Shown here one piece after another: positions 23,901 to 34,194 of a DNA stretch of 64,000 bases. The translations under genes were made by a program, and so were the position numbers. The first letter of the stretch is position 1; the number at the start of each line of letters is the position of its first letter. Below the pieces are notes generated by a model. That model saw only the letters and a program-made list of their open reading frames with translations. It searched no databases and was not told the origin of the DNA. The DNA comes from Athripsodes cinereus (lineage: Eukaryota > Arthropoda > Insecta > Trichoptera > Leptoceridae). The stretch spans positions 6,053,237 through 6,117,236 of the forward strand of contig OX388307.1 in assembly GCA_947579605.1 (NCBI GenBank), read 5' to 3'.

Positions 23901-24006
23901 TTATTTTTGTGAGCCAAGAGATGAACCTGAACAAACGGTTTCAACAACAAGAGAACCTGTATATATTACTAGAAGTGGAAGACCTATATACAGACCTAAT
24001 TCGTGA
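20962..24006 (+). CDS. pol: Pol polyprotein of Ty3/gypsy element (protease, RT, RNase H, integrase)
   Basis: 1014 residues numbered from the ATG at 20962; probably made as a Gag-Pol fusion by -1 frameshift, since the frame is open upstream. Domains in order: aspartic protease with DTG at 22-24; reverse transcriptase with FRLCGDYR and the catalytic YIDD at 322-325; RNase H with TDAS at 475-478, E518 and D543; integrase zinc-binding H667, H671, C701, C704; integrase catalytic D733, D792, E828 (35 residues between the last two); and a GPY/F module at 950-952. All key residues are present and there is no internal stop. It would mature the particle, copy RNA into DNA and insert it. It ends 34 bp before the 3' LTR, with no env gene. 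Confidence 0.97.
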   Translation: MLTPQTRLFVKDQDNGLSYLIDTGSELCIIPRSYRKCQKEKVNLTLFAANGTIVKTYGTSTININLGFKQKFRWNCVIADVSRAILGADFLTNFNLIVDMRSRLLVDKSSGDKVKAYNSNVDSTNVTSISFLDKNNKYHQMLANFPKLIDINRPFSDISHPTIHHIDTRGSPFRSKPRRLSPELLKQVKTEFEDLVSQGICRPSNSEWSSPLHVVKKADGTFRLCGDYRKLNQITVPDRYSLPHIQDITNDFANSRIFSKLDLKKAYHQVPMNEEDIKKTAICTFAGSWEYLRMPFGLSNSCQTFQRHMNVMTQGLEGVKVYIDDIIVHSPDEETHLKHLNALFKRLDEWGMIVNPSKCEFGKSSILFLGYEVSAEGVGPSPDKVRALAEYTKPKTIQDLRRFIAMSNFYRRFIKNAAQKLARLNEYLKGAKKNDKRPVQWNDITTNDFEEVKQSLITCTKLKYPDSTKQLSLWTDASDFAIGGVLQQAGEDGNYEPISFFSKKLNKAQCSYSTYDRELLAIFEAIRYFKHHLQGREFCIYTDHKPLQYAFKKKNFEKESPRQQRQLDLIGQYSTDIRYVTGNSNVIADAFSRIDMIELHNDISLEDISKQQNLDLELKQLFENKDHSLNLIQNNLQGLQLIFDLHEGNLRPYIPKTLQRRFFDSIHNLTHPGAKDTLKTISKRGVWKNMRADCNLWSKTCIKCQKSKVTRHTRTKIMNMKLPDAKFQTVHIDIVGPLLESEGMKYLITFVDRYSRWSEAIPIKDITAKTVVRTIWDHWITRYGTPLKCITDQGRQFMSTEFKMFCSKLGTKHSISSPYHPETNGMVERFHRTLKNSFKAHHPIPWTQSLSTILLGLRTVIRENTDYSISEMLYGNPIRLPNDIFCDTDEIPEPNYYTQQLIWYMKQIKPRPVEHHHKNNIFVHPDLKLAKYLFVRDDRVYKPLFPAYQGPYQVCRRDDKTATLLIGGEPKTISLDRCKPYFCEPRDEPEQTVSTTREPVYITRSGRPIYRPNS

Positions 24007-24030
24007 AAAAACCGGCGTTTTTACACTGCC

Positions 24031-24037
24031 AAGGGGG
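24031..24037 (+). promoter_or_regulatory. Polypurine tract of gypsy element
   Basis: AAGGGGG followed by CTG immediately before the 3' LTR; the expected plus-strand primer for reverse transcription. Confidence 0.75.
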
Positions 24038-24040
24038 CTG

Positions 24041-24613
24041 TGTGGCAACCAGCGAAGCTTGCCAACTTAATTGTATATATATATATGTTTTATAAGTTAA
24101 ATATCTGATAGTATGTTTCAGTATAAATAAATTAAATATGGACATAGCACTGCCATCTATGGAAGTCAGAAAGAAGCGAAGAATCACAAGTTTACCAAGA
24201 TGCAAATCTTCTGGTTAACCAACAAAATGTAGATGTCTGTTATAGAGGGCGCTAATATCTCACACAAAAGCCACCGATAGCATAGAGATAATTTATCAAA
24301 CTTCAGTTCACTTTCGGCAGGCAATTATAATAGTTTAACAAATTAATATTCTCTTTTAACTTTTCATTATCATTGTTACAATATTTTATTTTCTGTAATT
24401 CAATTTATAAATTAAAACAAGTGTTAAATATAATCGATTCTTTTATTCAAAACACACTGTAAGTAAAAATATAATAATTTAAAATATAGGGAGTAGTAAA
24501 TCTCTTGGCAATAGTCAAATTTCATATTCACTGTATGTGAATGGAATTTTGAACTAAAAGATTTCCTTTATCCCCAAGAGAGCTACAAACACCTATAAAA
24601 GGTGACTCCTATA
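24041..24613 (+). repeat. 3' LTR of gypsy element
   Basis: Same 573 bp as the 5' LTR with one visible substitution. It begins 34 bp after the Pol stop codon, right after the polypurine tract. Confidence 0.95.
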
Positions 24614-24784
24614 AAACCCTCAAACAGCAGGTAGAATCTGCTGGTTTCAGAAGGCCATGATGTTACAAATTACATTAAATATAAGAACACACCACAAGCA
24701 GAATACAATCAATAATATTTTAAGTCTATCATTACATCACACTATAACCACTATAACTATATTGTATATATTCACTTCACCATT

Positions 24785-25171
24785 TATAGAATCACCCCTT
24801 GAAATATTATAATTTAAAATATGTTTCCACTTAAATATCAATAAATTAAATCATGAAAATTGTGCAATTCAATTAGTTTTTCTTCAAATGTAGAGACATT
24901 GAAAGAGGAATATATGTAAAGTTTATAATATAGTGGTTTGTCCTTCGAATGAAAATGATTAATGTTATTCTATTACAACCATTCACAAAATATAACTGCG
25001 TCATTTGTCTCTGACCCATCGAGTAGTAGAGATTGGGGAAGCCAGCGATGCTAATGACAGAAGCGTTGAGGGGAATAGAAAATAATAAAAGGGAAATTAA
25101 TAGTAGTCGTAATATTGTATTGACAAAGTCTAGTTTTAAATTATTAATTCACTTCAAGGGGTGATTCTATA
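24785..25171. mobile_element. MITE with TATAGAATCACCCC ends
   Basis: TATAGAATCACCCCTTGAA at the left and its reverse complement at the right, continuing into a diverged AATTTAAA. The ends lie in TATA, which fits a TA target of Tc1/mariner type. Begins 170 bp after the gypsy element. Confidence 0.65.
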
Positions 25172-25496
25172 ATTAAGTATGACACATGATTAAAGTTTTT
25201 TACACATATTTTTTTACTTTTACAGTATTATGCTTGTTTCATGAAGGCGCGGTAGTTTGTTAAGGAGATTCAAATCCAGTATCTCCGGTATTGAATGCTC
25301 CAGACTTTTCATCAAGCGAGCGACGTTTGCATTTTTTGTAAATCATAAAAATAAAGGGTTATCTAAATTATCACAATATTTTCTACGAAGGTCAAGGTTT
25401 GTGAAAAGACTACATTTATTGACCATGCAGTTAATTCTTTTTATATTATTAGTATTAGCCAAACTACTTCACTACCTCATTTTCAAATTTAAAAAA

Positions 25497-25628
25497 TAGG
25501 TTAGTTGGAAGATATCCCGTCTTTGCAGTAAATTCGCCCTTTGTTTATTGATTGCATTTGTTTTGAATGTTTTTTTCTACATATTTGTAACCAATGTACA
25601 GTAAAGAAAGAATAAATCAATAAATTAA
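25497..25628 (+). repeat. LINE-type 3' tail, family T
   Basis: GGTTAGTTGGAAGATATCCC, AGTAAATTCGCCC, ACCAATGTACAGTAAAG and (AATA)-type tail. Lies tail to tail with the next entry. Confidence 0.68.
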
Positions 25629-25659
25629 ATTGCGTCTTATAACGATGTTGAAGAATTAT

Positions 25660-25802
25660 TCCTTATTTTATTCTTTACTGTACATTGGTTACAATATTAT
25701 GTCAAATCAATACAAAGTTTCATAAAAATATCAGTTATACAATTCAATTTTCACAAGGCGAGTTTATCGCTAGAATGAGATGTCTTCCAACGAACCCAGT
25801 TA
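25660..25802 (-). repeat. LINE-type 3' tail, family T
   Basis: CTTTACTGTACATTGGTTAC, GGCGAGTTTATCGC and GTCTTCCAACGAACCC; about 30 bp from the oppositely oriented copy. Confidence 0.68.
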
Positions 25803-26169
25803 TCTGCATTTTACAGTAATCTTCAAACTTTACAAAAAATGTCGGAGGACCATTATACTCCGGGATTCAATAAGCACAGAAGCCTATGTTGAACACTGAA
25901 CGCAAAAATGCTGAATGACAAAATTCATGAATTCATTACCAATTTAAGCAACTGTGAAATTCATGAAAATATCTTTATATTTTAAAAGATAGACAAAGAA
26001 AATCGGCAGTGGAATACGAACCTCAAAATTCACTATTCTAAGATCAAGAAATTATTATTAAACTATCTTGTATAAATCAGTGCATCGACCGTATTATATT
26101 CATAGTATTAAAGATGTACATACATATGTACATAACCGTATGCAGGTTATGAGTTAATTAAATTAACAA

Positions 26170-26290
26170 TATAATAATGGTTGTAAACGCAGAGAGTGCA
26201 GGTTCAAACTCTGCAGGGACCCTGCTATGTGTATGATTGAGATTTATGGCTTAGAATGAACTTTAGTCTCTGTACTTTGTAATAATATGA
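26170..26290 (+). repeat. tRNA-like SINE fragment
   Basis: GTGCAGGTTCAAACTCTGCA forms a T-arm-like stem (GCAG..CTGC) with the B box GGTTCAAAC. No A box found. Confidence 0.45.
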
Positions 26291-26384
26291 CTGTGTAATA
26301 GATACCTACGTACGTAATACGTACTAAATGCGTTGCATCTTAATTAAGTAATAGGTAGAATAAACTTTAATGATATATACCAAA

Positions 26385-26545
26385 CTATACTATTCCATCG
26401 CGGCATATCCCACAAGTGCGGTAGCTATTAAACCACTTGCATGTAATAAATATGCAGTTCATCCTCTCTATGATACTAAAAAATTACTTTCAAAATGAGT
26501 AGCAAAACCTCGTCATTGAATATTGAAGATGTGAAATGTTTCAAA
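26385..26545 (+). repeat. Family A repeat
   Basis: ATTCCATCGCGGCATATCCC then CACAAGTGCGGTAG and CCTCGTCATTGAATATTG. Confidence 0.7.
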
Positions 26546-26714
26546 TTTGATGTTCTAGGAATACTTGACATAAAAACAATATTTGATTATAAATGTGTTA
26601 TATTTTGTATAAATAAAATATATACTGAGGAGTCCCGACAAATAAAACGTTCTCTTTTTTTTCCTGAAAGTTATAGTGTCCTGTTAAAGCGTAATGTTTG
26701 ATATTTGATCATAT

Positions 26715-27421
26715 CTTAAGTAGCATTCACATTGCTTCACTTTGGATGATCATCCAGAGTGTCAGGGTCAAACCTGTTCATCGAAAGTGAACACGTCTGT
26801 TCACACTTGTTCATCATATGCTTTCACTGCTATGTCAACACTCACGGTCATGTTGTATGTAGTTTGACGTATTTACGTAAAAAAATAATTAAATAAATAA
26901 AAAAATGAAAAATAACATTTATTAAAAATTGAAACACGTGAATATAATTCTCGACAGCATGAATTTTTGTACACGATTCTGACTTTCAATACAAATTCAT
27001 AGATAAAACTTGTTTATGGTCGTTTCAGTGAAAGGACCTTTCATCGAAATTATGACGAGTGGTAATCTCTTTCCTCCGTCATCGCTAGTGATCACTATTG
27101 ATGAAACGCCCGTTCACACCTATTCATCTTGGAGGATCATCCGGAGTGATCACTGAAAGTGAACAAATGTGAACGACCCTTTAATCTCTTTCCTCCGTCA
27201 TCGATAGTGATCACTATTGATGAAACGCCCGTTCACACCTATTCATCTTGGAGGATCATCCGGAGTGATCACTAAAAGTGAACAAATGTGAACGACCCTT
27301 TAATCTCTTTCCTCCGTCATCGCTAGTGATCACTATTGATGAAACGCCCGTTCACACCTATTCATCTTGGAGGATCATCCGGAGTGATCACTAAAAGTGA
27401 ACAAATGTGAACGACCCTTTA
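26715..27421. mobile_element. hAT-like MITE with a triplicated 119-bp end unit
   Basis: The left end TTCACATTGCTTCACTT and the reverse of the right end TTCACATTTGTTCACTT are inverted repeats. The right portion is three tandem copies of a 119-bp unit. A relative lies at 47.5 kb. Confidence 0.6.
27063..27419. repeat. Tandem repeat, 3 x 119 bp
   Basis: Copies start at 27063, 27182 and 27301, each beginning TAATCTCTTTCCTCCGTCAT, with only one or two differences between them (for example GCTAG/GATAG). Confidence 0.93.
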
Positions 27422-27681
27422 CATAATATTAAAAACATCATCCTATAATGTAAAGCTAGACATTCACAGGAAAATTTGGTATTGTGACTAATCAAATTTT
27501 GCGACCCAAACACATGGTATTGCAACAAGGCTTGAAGGATATTGATTCTATATTTTTATTACAGGTGTCCCTTTACGGCTTTTTCAGGTATATAGAATGT
27601 GCAATATTTAAGTATATGTAGGAAAGGGGCCATTGGCATTGACTGAAAAAGCATAATATTTTTTTATTAGTTTTGGTCCAT

Positions 27682-27834
27682 GATCAATTAGAGTTTATTT
27701 TAGGACTCAAATTGAAAATATCTGGGTCAGTTGATCAATTAGAGTTTATTTTAGGACTCAAATTGAAAATATCTGGGTTAGTTGATCAATTAGAGTTTAT
27801 TTTAGGACTCAAATTGAAAACATTTCGGTAAGTT
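27682..27834. repeat. Tandem repeat, 3 x 51 bp
   Basis: Copies at 27682, 27733 and 27784 begin GATCAATTAGAGTTTATTTT. The third diverges at its end and runs into a LINE-type 3' tail. Confidence 0.92.
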
Positions 27835-27965
27835 GGAAGAGATCGCGCCTCTGCGATAAATTCGGCCTCTGTATATTGATAATATCTTATTTTAATGCAT
27901 TTTTCCATAAAATTGTATGTATTGTAATCAATGTACTGTAAAGAATGAATAAATAAAATAAATAT
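27830..27965 (+). repeat. LINE-type 3' tail, family T
   Basis: TTGGAAGAGATCGCGCCTCT then GCGATAAATTCGGCC and AATGTACTGTAAAGAATG; joined to the 51-bp array. Confidence 0.65.
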
Positions 27966-27999
27966 AATTTGTTAACCTTAAAATAAAATAAATGATTAA

Positions 28000-28511
28000 A
28001 ATACATCGATCTTGATCGACGAAAAGAAATAATAAATTTTATATAAAGTTATAATGTGCGTTAATACATTCAGATTACTACAATAAGAATAAAACGATCC
28101 ATATAAAAAATAAAATATAATATGTTTATTATCCCAAATAATGTTATGATAAAAATAATATTATAACATAATAGTATGAACTGAATATACCTACCTATAC
28201 AGGGTGTCTTGTAGCATTATAATAATATGTGGTTGCGATGTTATCAGAAAACGATTTAGGGGCGACTATCGCGAAATGATTAGGTCTCGACACGCGATAC
28301 ATACAAAAATAATACTGCTTACATACTTTTTACATATCATTATTTTCAACGACACTTTCATTGTTCAATGTGTCTTACATACTGAATTACTTTATCGTTC
28401 TATCTATATTGTAATATATTTTTCATTCATTAAATTCGTTGCTTTTAATTTTTTTGAAGAAATAAATAGTGTAAACAAGCCTCGATGATTCATAATGATA
28501 TTGTAGAGTTC
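28000..28511. other. Unassigned stretch
   Basis: ACAGGGTGTC at 28200 may mark a transposon edge. No coding signal is convincing. Confidence 0.35.
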
Positions 28512-28585
28512 TTCAGTAGCCTGGAGGTAGAGTTTCGGCCTCATACACAAGAAGAGGTGTGCTGTTCGATCCCAGATAGGCTTGA
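28512..28585 (+). repeat. SINE head, family S1
   Basis: GTAGCCTGGAGGTAGAGTTT (A-box region) and TGTTCGATCCCAG (B box); truncated afterwards. Confidence 0.65.
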
Positions 28586-28659
28586 ATCATTTAAAAGGCA
28601 TGTCAAACTCGTAGATACCTACATACATATAATTCTGGAATAACTCCTATTTATACTCT

Positions 28660-29045
28660 TCTTCTTTAAGTGCCCTGTCGGGTCCCCCCAACGTTGGCGA
28701 TCACCTCGGCGAACTTGACCCTGTCCTGCGCCGCTCGGAACAGCTCCTCCACACTTCGGATGCCGGTCCACTCCCTTATATTTCGCAGCCAGGACATCTG
28801 TCTCCTACCGGGTCCTCGGCGTCCCTCAACTTTCCCCTTCAATATCAATTGGAGAAGGTGGTATTTCTCCCCACGCAGCACATGACCCAGATGTGAAACC
28901 TTCCGAACCTTGATAGTTGACAACATCTCCCTGTCAGCTCTAGCTCGCCTCAGGACTTCGGTATTGGTTACCATGTCTGTCCAGGGAATTCTGAGCATTC
29001 TGCGATGGAGCCACATTTCAAATGCTTCCAGTCTGTTCATTGAGT
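28660..29045 (-). pseudogene. LINE ORF2 C-terminal fragment, family E
   Basis: 124-residue open frame: NRLEAFEMWLHRRMLRIPWT, LGHVLRGEKYHLLQLILKGK, GPGRRQMSWLRNIREWTG. GC-richer than its surroundings, as expected of a fairly recent coding fragment. Family very common in insects. Confidence 0.82.
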
Positions 29046-29084
29046 TGACCTTTAAGGTCTATTTATACTAACTAACTCCTAAGA

Positions 29085-29345
29085 TTTAGAATATTCACTA
29101 TGTTTCTTATTATTTATCTGGATTTGGGCACAACGTGAGATAACAAAACCAACCAGACATATCAATTGGAGAACTATGTTTACACAATGTAACATTGTAC
29201 AAAATCTAATCGAAAGAAGTGAGAACGACATCCCAACGCTTTCGAATGGGCTCCAGGCTGGGTTAAGTGATCTTTTTCAGTGTGCATAGACTACGTACAC
29301 CAATTCCGCTATTATCAATGTCACGATGTAAGACCCACCAATCGA
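29085..29345 (+). repeat. Single-arm copy of the 49-kb inverted repeat family
   Basis: Shares AACAAAACCAA, TGTAACATTGTAC, TCTAATCGAAAGAAGTGAGA and GTCACGATGTAAG in the same order, plus the flank TGGATTTGGG present left of the 49-kb arm. Confidence 0.8.
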
Positions 29346-29779
29346 GAAACATTTTATGTAATAATTAAAATTGGTGAAATTTTTTTTATTTTCAATAAAT
29401 ATAATGTTCCCAATTATGTATGTGCCCATCGAATAAATTATTTTGTGAGTTAAGTTTTGGGTTAATCGAAGATTTATTGATTATTCTTTCACTAGTCATT
29501 TATAAATATGTAGTTTACTTCATATTTTCACTCTTGAGTTTTTGATTTGCGTTCTCAACACAACGACAAGTGTCACTTTTCATATGTCCAAACTTGTTGA
29601 AAAATTTAATATTTAAAAAAAAAACATGGATATGTACTTCTTTTCTGTTCATTTGTGGTTTACGATGAAGACATGTCTTGTCAAATTTAATAGCACTGTC
29701 ATTGTTTTGACTAATAAATTATCAAGTTGATGACTTAACAAGTCTTGATTAACACTTAACAGTGCGTTAATTTCTGAGG

Positions 29780-29895
29780 GAGCCGAGAGTCGTTATGACG
29801 GAAATTACTACTAATAATATTGGAGTACCCCAAGGGTCAGACTTGGGCGCATTTCATTTAAACTGTATCATATTCCTGGATACTTTATATTGTTG
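29780..29895 (+). pseudogene. LINE reverse transcriptase remnant
   Basis: Encodes NNIGVPQGSDLGAFHL, recognisable as the RT motif G-V-P-Q-G-S-x-L-G. Stops soon after. It may belong with the C-terminal piece at 30.43 kb, with the middle deleted. Confidence 0.55.
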
Positions 29896-30045
29896 ATAAT
29901 TGTGATGGTCACAACTAATTGTAGTGTAATTAGTAAATTATTTATTCCGTTACAATATGGTTACAAGCTTTGTAATACTATTTCGACATTATTATTTCAT
30001 AACCGATTCCTTCAGTACATGACTATGAGATTTTCTTGAAGAGTT

Positions 30046-30150
30046 TTTTTTTTTTTTTTAAAAAGATATATCTGGGTTTTGTTATAAACCCAAATACAAC
30101 CTTATACACCTTTCACACTAAGCTAAAAGCTTGTGCCGTGAAAGGTTATT
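30046..30150 (-). repeat. SINE 3' half, family S1
   Basis: T-run, ATATATCTGGGTTTTG, CCTTATACACCTTTCAC and GCTTGTGCCGTGAAAGG mirror the 51.7-kb tail. Confidence 0.72.
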
Positions 30151-30164
30151 GAAATACCTTACCT

Positions 30165-30372
30165 TACCTTACCTCAGCCTTCTTCTTGTGTCCAGTATTG
30201 AACAAAGGCCTCCCTCTTGGACTTCCATAAATTTCTGTTGGACGCAACTCTCCTCCAGTGCAGGCCCGCCACTCTTTTAATATCGTCGGACCATCTTGTT
30301 TGGGGCCTACCTACGCTTCTGCGTCCTGTTCTAGGCCTCCAGTCCAGCACTTTCTTGAAATACATTTTCTAT
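30165..30372 (-). pseudogene. LINE C-terminal fragment, family G
   Basis: Reverse strand: FKKVLDWRPRTGRRSVGRPQ, TRWSDDIKRVAGLHWRRVAS, then YWTQEEG and stop. GRPxTRWxDD is a standard insect LINE terminus. Confidence 0.72.
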
Positions 30373-30429
30373 TGAAATACATTTGATATTATATATAAAA
30401 ACCCGTCTGATTCTCCGTTTAATCCAGAA

Positions 30430-30935
30430 TTTGTCCAGAATTTTCGGGACAATAAATTTAAAAAGAGATTAATACATATTCATAATACACGGTTCACAAA
30501 AAATGAAGGTTTAAAAATACCTAAAACCAACAATAAGTATGGTGATCGCACTCTGGAGTGCTTGGTTCCTAAGTTGTTCAATTCACTGCCACTCTGCATA
30601 AAAAAGTGTGACAAGATTGGAAAATTAAAATTATTATTTAAGAATTGGCTCAGAAAAAATAGAAATATGTACATATAACTGTAGTGTGAGTGTTAAATGG
30701 ATTTGTAGGCATTTATAGGATTAATATAGTTGTATTTAACTTTTTTTTAGTTATAAGCTGGATGTGGAGATGAGTGGAGCCTGTTGACAAGTCATTTCAA
30801 TGACTTAACGGGCTTCGTTCATTGGTTGCACAGTTTTTATGAATATATTATCTTTATATGTGATTTGATAAATGTGAATTGTAATTGTATGTATAAAGTA
30901 TGAAATAAAGATTATATATTATTATTATTAATGAA
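30430..30935 (+). mobile_element. LINE C-terminus and 3' UTR, family I
   Basis: Encodes GDRTLECLVPKLFNSLPLCI then LKLLFKNWL and stop at about 30678, followed by a 3' UTR with an AAGTCATT..AATGACTT hairpin (30798-30817), AATAAAG and an (ATT)n tail. Confidence 0.7.
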
Positions 30936-31067
30936 AAATAATGAAAAAAAATTTTTTTTGCAGTAGTCCTCAATGGTGATAATAATTGTATCAAAATTTT
31001 GTCTCCAATTATTAATTAAAGAAATAATAACTTTTGTATGACAGGGAATTTCATTCATTCATTCATT

Positions 31068-31145
31068 CACACCATCACAGAATTTCCTACAAGTGGGGTA
31101 GTCAGCGGATTTACCGCAAAAACAGAAAATCTTCTGCAGATTTGA
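31068..31145 (+). repeat. Family A head fragment
   Basis: CACCATCACAGAATTTCCTA then CAAGTGGGGTAGTCAGCGG, preceded by (ATTC)n. Confidence 0.6.
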
Positions 31146-31549
31146 AAATAAAATTACTTATCTTCTTCTAGTTGTGAAAAAACTAATGGTTTGATTGTAA
31201 GAAGATACAAATTTAACTTACATTATTATATATTGTGAAGGGTTTGATGAGAAACTGTTTTCACTAACCATATTAATCTAACGGACTCCCATTATTATCG
31301 AGTGGAACAGGAAATGCAAAGTAGATGAGATGAGGAATCTATGAGCTATGAGATAGCTAGGCCACTCAATATATTATTCCTTTGAAATATTTAATAATGA
31401 CCAAATAAATATTTTAGCCCGCTTGGTAGTATTATGTATAAATGTTCATATGTCCTCTATAGACACTTTGAAAACTTTCATACTTTGAACGTGTTCGTGG
31501 GTAATGAAATTGTATACAGCTGATTTATTACGGCATCTATATTATGAAC

Positions 31550-31740
31550 TCTGTCCCGTCAACAAAGCTCTTAGGCGACCACTTCGTTCAACTTCCACCG
31601 CTGTCAAAAAAGATGCAAACAATTTCAAATTCGCAGAGAGGAGTTTCAGCGTCGCGAGGCCAACTGCTTGGAACTGATCACCAGCGAATCCTATACAGAA
31701 CCAACCTACTACCTCATTCAGAAGCAAGCTGAAAACATTA
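31550..31740 (+). pseudogene. LINE C-terminal fragment
   Basis: Forward frame ERSFSVARPTAWN-stop-SP then TTSFRSKLKTLFIYD corresponds to the usual RSFSVAAPxLWNxLP...FKSKLKT ending, with a stop replacing a codon after WN. Confidence 0.55.
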
Positions 31741-31744
31741 TTTA

Positions 31745-31885
31745 TTTATGATCTATTTATTAATTCATTACTATACATTGATAACAACATATACAACTTT
31801 ATAAAGAAATGCATTCATATTCAATATAATCAATGTACAGAGAGCGAGCTTATCGCAAAGGCGCGATCTCTTCCAACTAACCCAA
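31745..31885 (-). repeat. LINE-type 3' tail, family T
   Basis: ACTATACATTGATAAC, GAGCTTATCGC and GATCTCTTCCAACTAACCC. Directly follows a + strand LINE terminus. Confidence 0.62.
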
Positions 31886-32995
31886 CTATATTACTCTTCA
31901 GGAGAAGTCATGGCGCTTTTGAGATGATCACGGATCATTTAATGACACCATATTATTATAATTACCAGGGGTATTTTGAACGGAATAATGTTACCGCCTA
32001 TATATGTAATAGGGAGAATTTTAAGTGCCCAAATATCTAATTTTACTTTCAAATTATGTAAAATTAAAGTAAATTGATGTAATGTTTAAAAAAATATTTT
32101 AAATTCTATTATCGCTGTGAAAGGCGAAAGTCGTTTATTGGTTGAATAAATTAATAAATAAATTTAAAAAAAAATCTCGTTACGTTATTATGTAAGTAAT
32201 TGAAACAAATGTTTCTTTCTACTATAGATTATTGATTCCGAGACAGACGTTTTTCGAATCATCCGGTCATTATCAATCTCGTTACGTTGCCAAAATATAG
32301 GTTTGCACTCTTCACCACTATGCAAGAAGATTGAATATGTATTGTTTTTTTACAATTCGAAGCTTATTCACTTGGCAAAGCCGAGCGTAAAACTAGTTAA
32401 TAAATAATTATGGTATGGCATTACTCAATTGATTAGGCATCTCCAACAATCATTGCTACATTGTTGGAGTATTTTATTATTGAAGAGTATATTGTTACTA
32501 AAGAAATAAAAATCAGATGCGGGTATGGAGTACTTATACTAGAAAATTTATTGTAGGTATGAGTTTATTCTATGAAGTACTTTAGTACTACAATTACATA
32601 GAATTAACTTATTGTATTCATCTATTTATCTACATTACGGGCGATTTAAATGTTTGCTACCCACAAATTGTATTTGTTTTTATTTGTATTAAAATTATTT
32701 AGGTAATTAAAATGAAATGAAATAAATTTTATTTCTTCCCAACATTTGAACAATATTTTTAAGAATAAAAAAAATAACAAATAAAACAAAGATATAATAT
32801 TAATCGCGTAGATATTCCAATGTAGGTAGTGAAGAAATTACACTGCCTCACTAGATTAAAAACAATTCTTTCACTATATTAATTTTATATTTGGCAAAGG
32901 CCTTTCAGAACCAATCCATTATCAGTACCATAAACTCAGCAACTCATAAAATTACCACCGATAAAATAGAATCTATATTTGTTTCTATGTTTCAT
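31886..32995. other. Mostly unassigned stretch
   Basis: A 14-bp direct repeat AATCTCGTTACGTT (32173 and 32275) brackets 88 bp with the short TTGAAACAAATGTTTC repeat. A 10-bp hairpin CTCCAACAAT/ATTGTTGGAG lies at 32440-32470. Confidence 0.45.
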
Positions 32996-33215
32996 TCTTA
33001 CTGAAAAAGTGTAGAATTGGTTTTCCTTTAACAGGTCGATATTCGAAAAAATAAAGACATTTTAAATCTTAAATTCAGCGATGAGGTTTGCCACCCATTC
33101 TGAATATATTCACTTTTTTTATTGACACGGAGAGGAAGCCTTGAAGTATGTTAATTACGTGCAGCTGATCTGCTGGCTACCCCACTTGTAGAATGTACCG
33201 TGATGCCGTGATGGT
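32996..33215 (-). repeat. Family A repeat
   Basis: AAATTCAGCGATGAGGTTTG, GCTGATCTGCTGGCTACCCC and a duplicated GTGATGCCGTGATGG end. Confidence 0.75.
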
Positions 33216-34194
33216 TTACTATTTGTTATTCGTCATGTAAAACCATTACATCAAGGTACAAGTCCTTTATGCATACTAGACAAAAAGAACATTTATTATT
33301 CTCTCTCACACTTGTTTTAATACTTTCATCGTATGCTATCTCTCTCACTCAAAGGATGATTATCAAAGTGCAATATTTTCTGTCTCTTCTGTTTTGATAT
33401 ATTCGTCACATTCCGTCTCTTTCGCTTATTACATTAGCATACCTTTGAGAATAGAAGTAGTAGGTAATATCGTTATTGACATGAAAATTATTGTTTTTGA
33501 ATACGCTCGTGTGTACTTTTTTTATGTAAGCAGATGTGAGATGTATACAGTATTTAGTAAGCAGAAGGGAGAAAAAGAATCTAATTTGGTGTAAAGTCAC
33601 CCCGCGACGTGTCAAAATATAGTTTCCAAAATCGAAATTAGGTTGGGTGCTGATGTCTCGGTATTCTAAGCTCGTACAGGGGTGATCTACCTTGTTTCTC
33701 ATACCTTTGCCGCCCTATAATATTATGCTGCAATACCTAACCTTAAACAGGGACGAACTCACTTTTTTTCTGCTTTTTAAAACGCTTAACCTATTCCATT
33801 AGAATGGATATTCACGTTATCAAATGTCAGAATACTTACCCTATTTTTTTATGTGCTTATCAGACGTTGATTACCGAACTTATGTTGATCCTTAATAAAT
33901 GTTTGATTGTATGTTTCATAACTACCTTAAATCTAGAACTACGAATCCTGGAATTCGCCCTTAAGAACTTTCAGCTCTCGAAGAAACGACGTTAACGCAA
34001 TTTAAATTATTCTAACAACTAGGGCACCTTTATGGGGATCAACCTATTCTTCTTTTTTCATCCTAAGGCCTCCAGTTTTCGACTCTCATTATTAGACAAT
34101 AATTGTGCGGTTTTATAAATCCATTCTTGAAATAGCCTCATTCCCGGATATTTCAGGAGTCGAAGGACTTCTGTTTATCCGTACTTTTATAAGG
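33216..34194. other. Unassigned stretch
   Basis: Weak open frames only; includes one shared short repeat at 34.14 kb. Confidence 0.35.

Larger units (their letters stand above)
18665..24613 (+). mobile_element. Complete Ty3/gypsy LTR retrotransposon
   Basis: Two 573-bp direct LTRs frame a leader, Gag, Pol and a polypurine tract. The 4-bp sequence AAAC lies on both sides (18661-18664 and 24614-24617), as expected of a target duplication. Both reading frames are open, no env-like frame lies between Pol and the 3' LTR, and only one LTR difference was seen by eye (A at the left, T at the right, in a GGAATTNTGAAC context). These features imply a recent, possibly still active insertion. Confidence 0.96.

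Noticed and set aside
27063..27419. CRISPR-like array
   Set aside because: Units are contiguous 119-bp repeats without spacers, inside a MITE of a eukaryote.
28204..28488. 94-codon frame
   Set aside because: No ATG start, AT-driven composition, no recognised motif.
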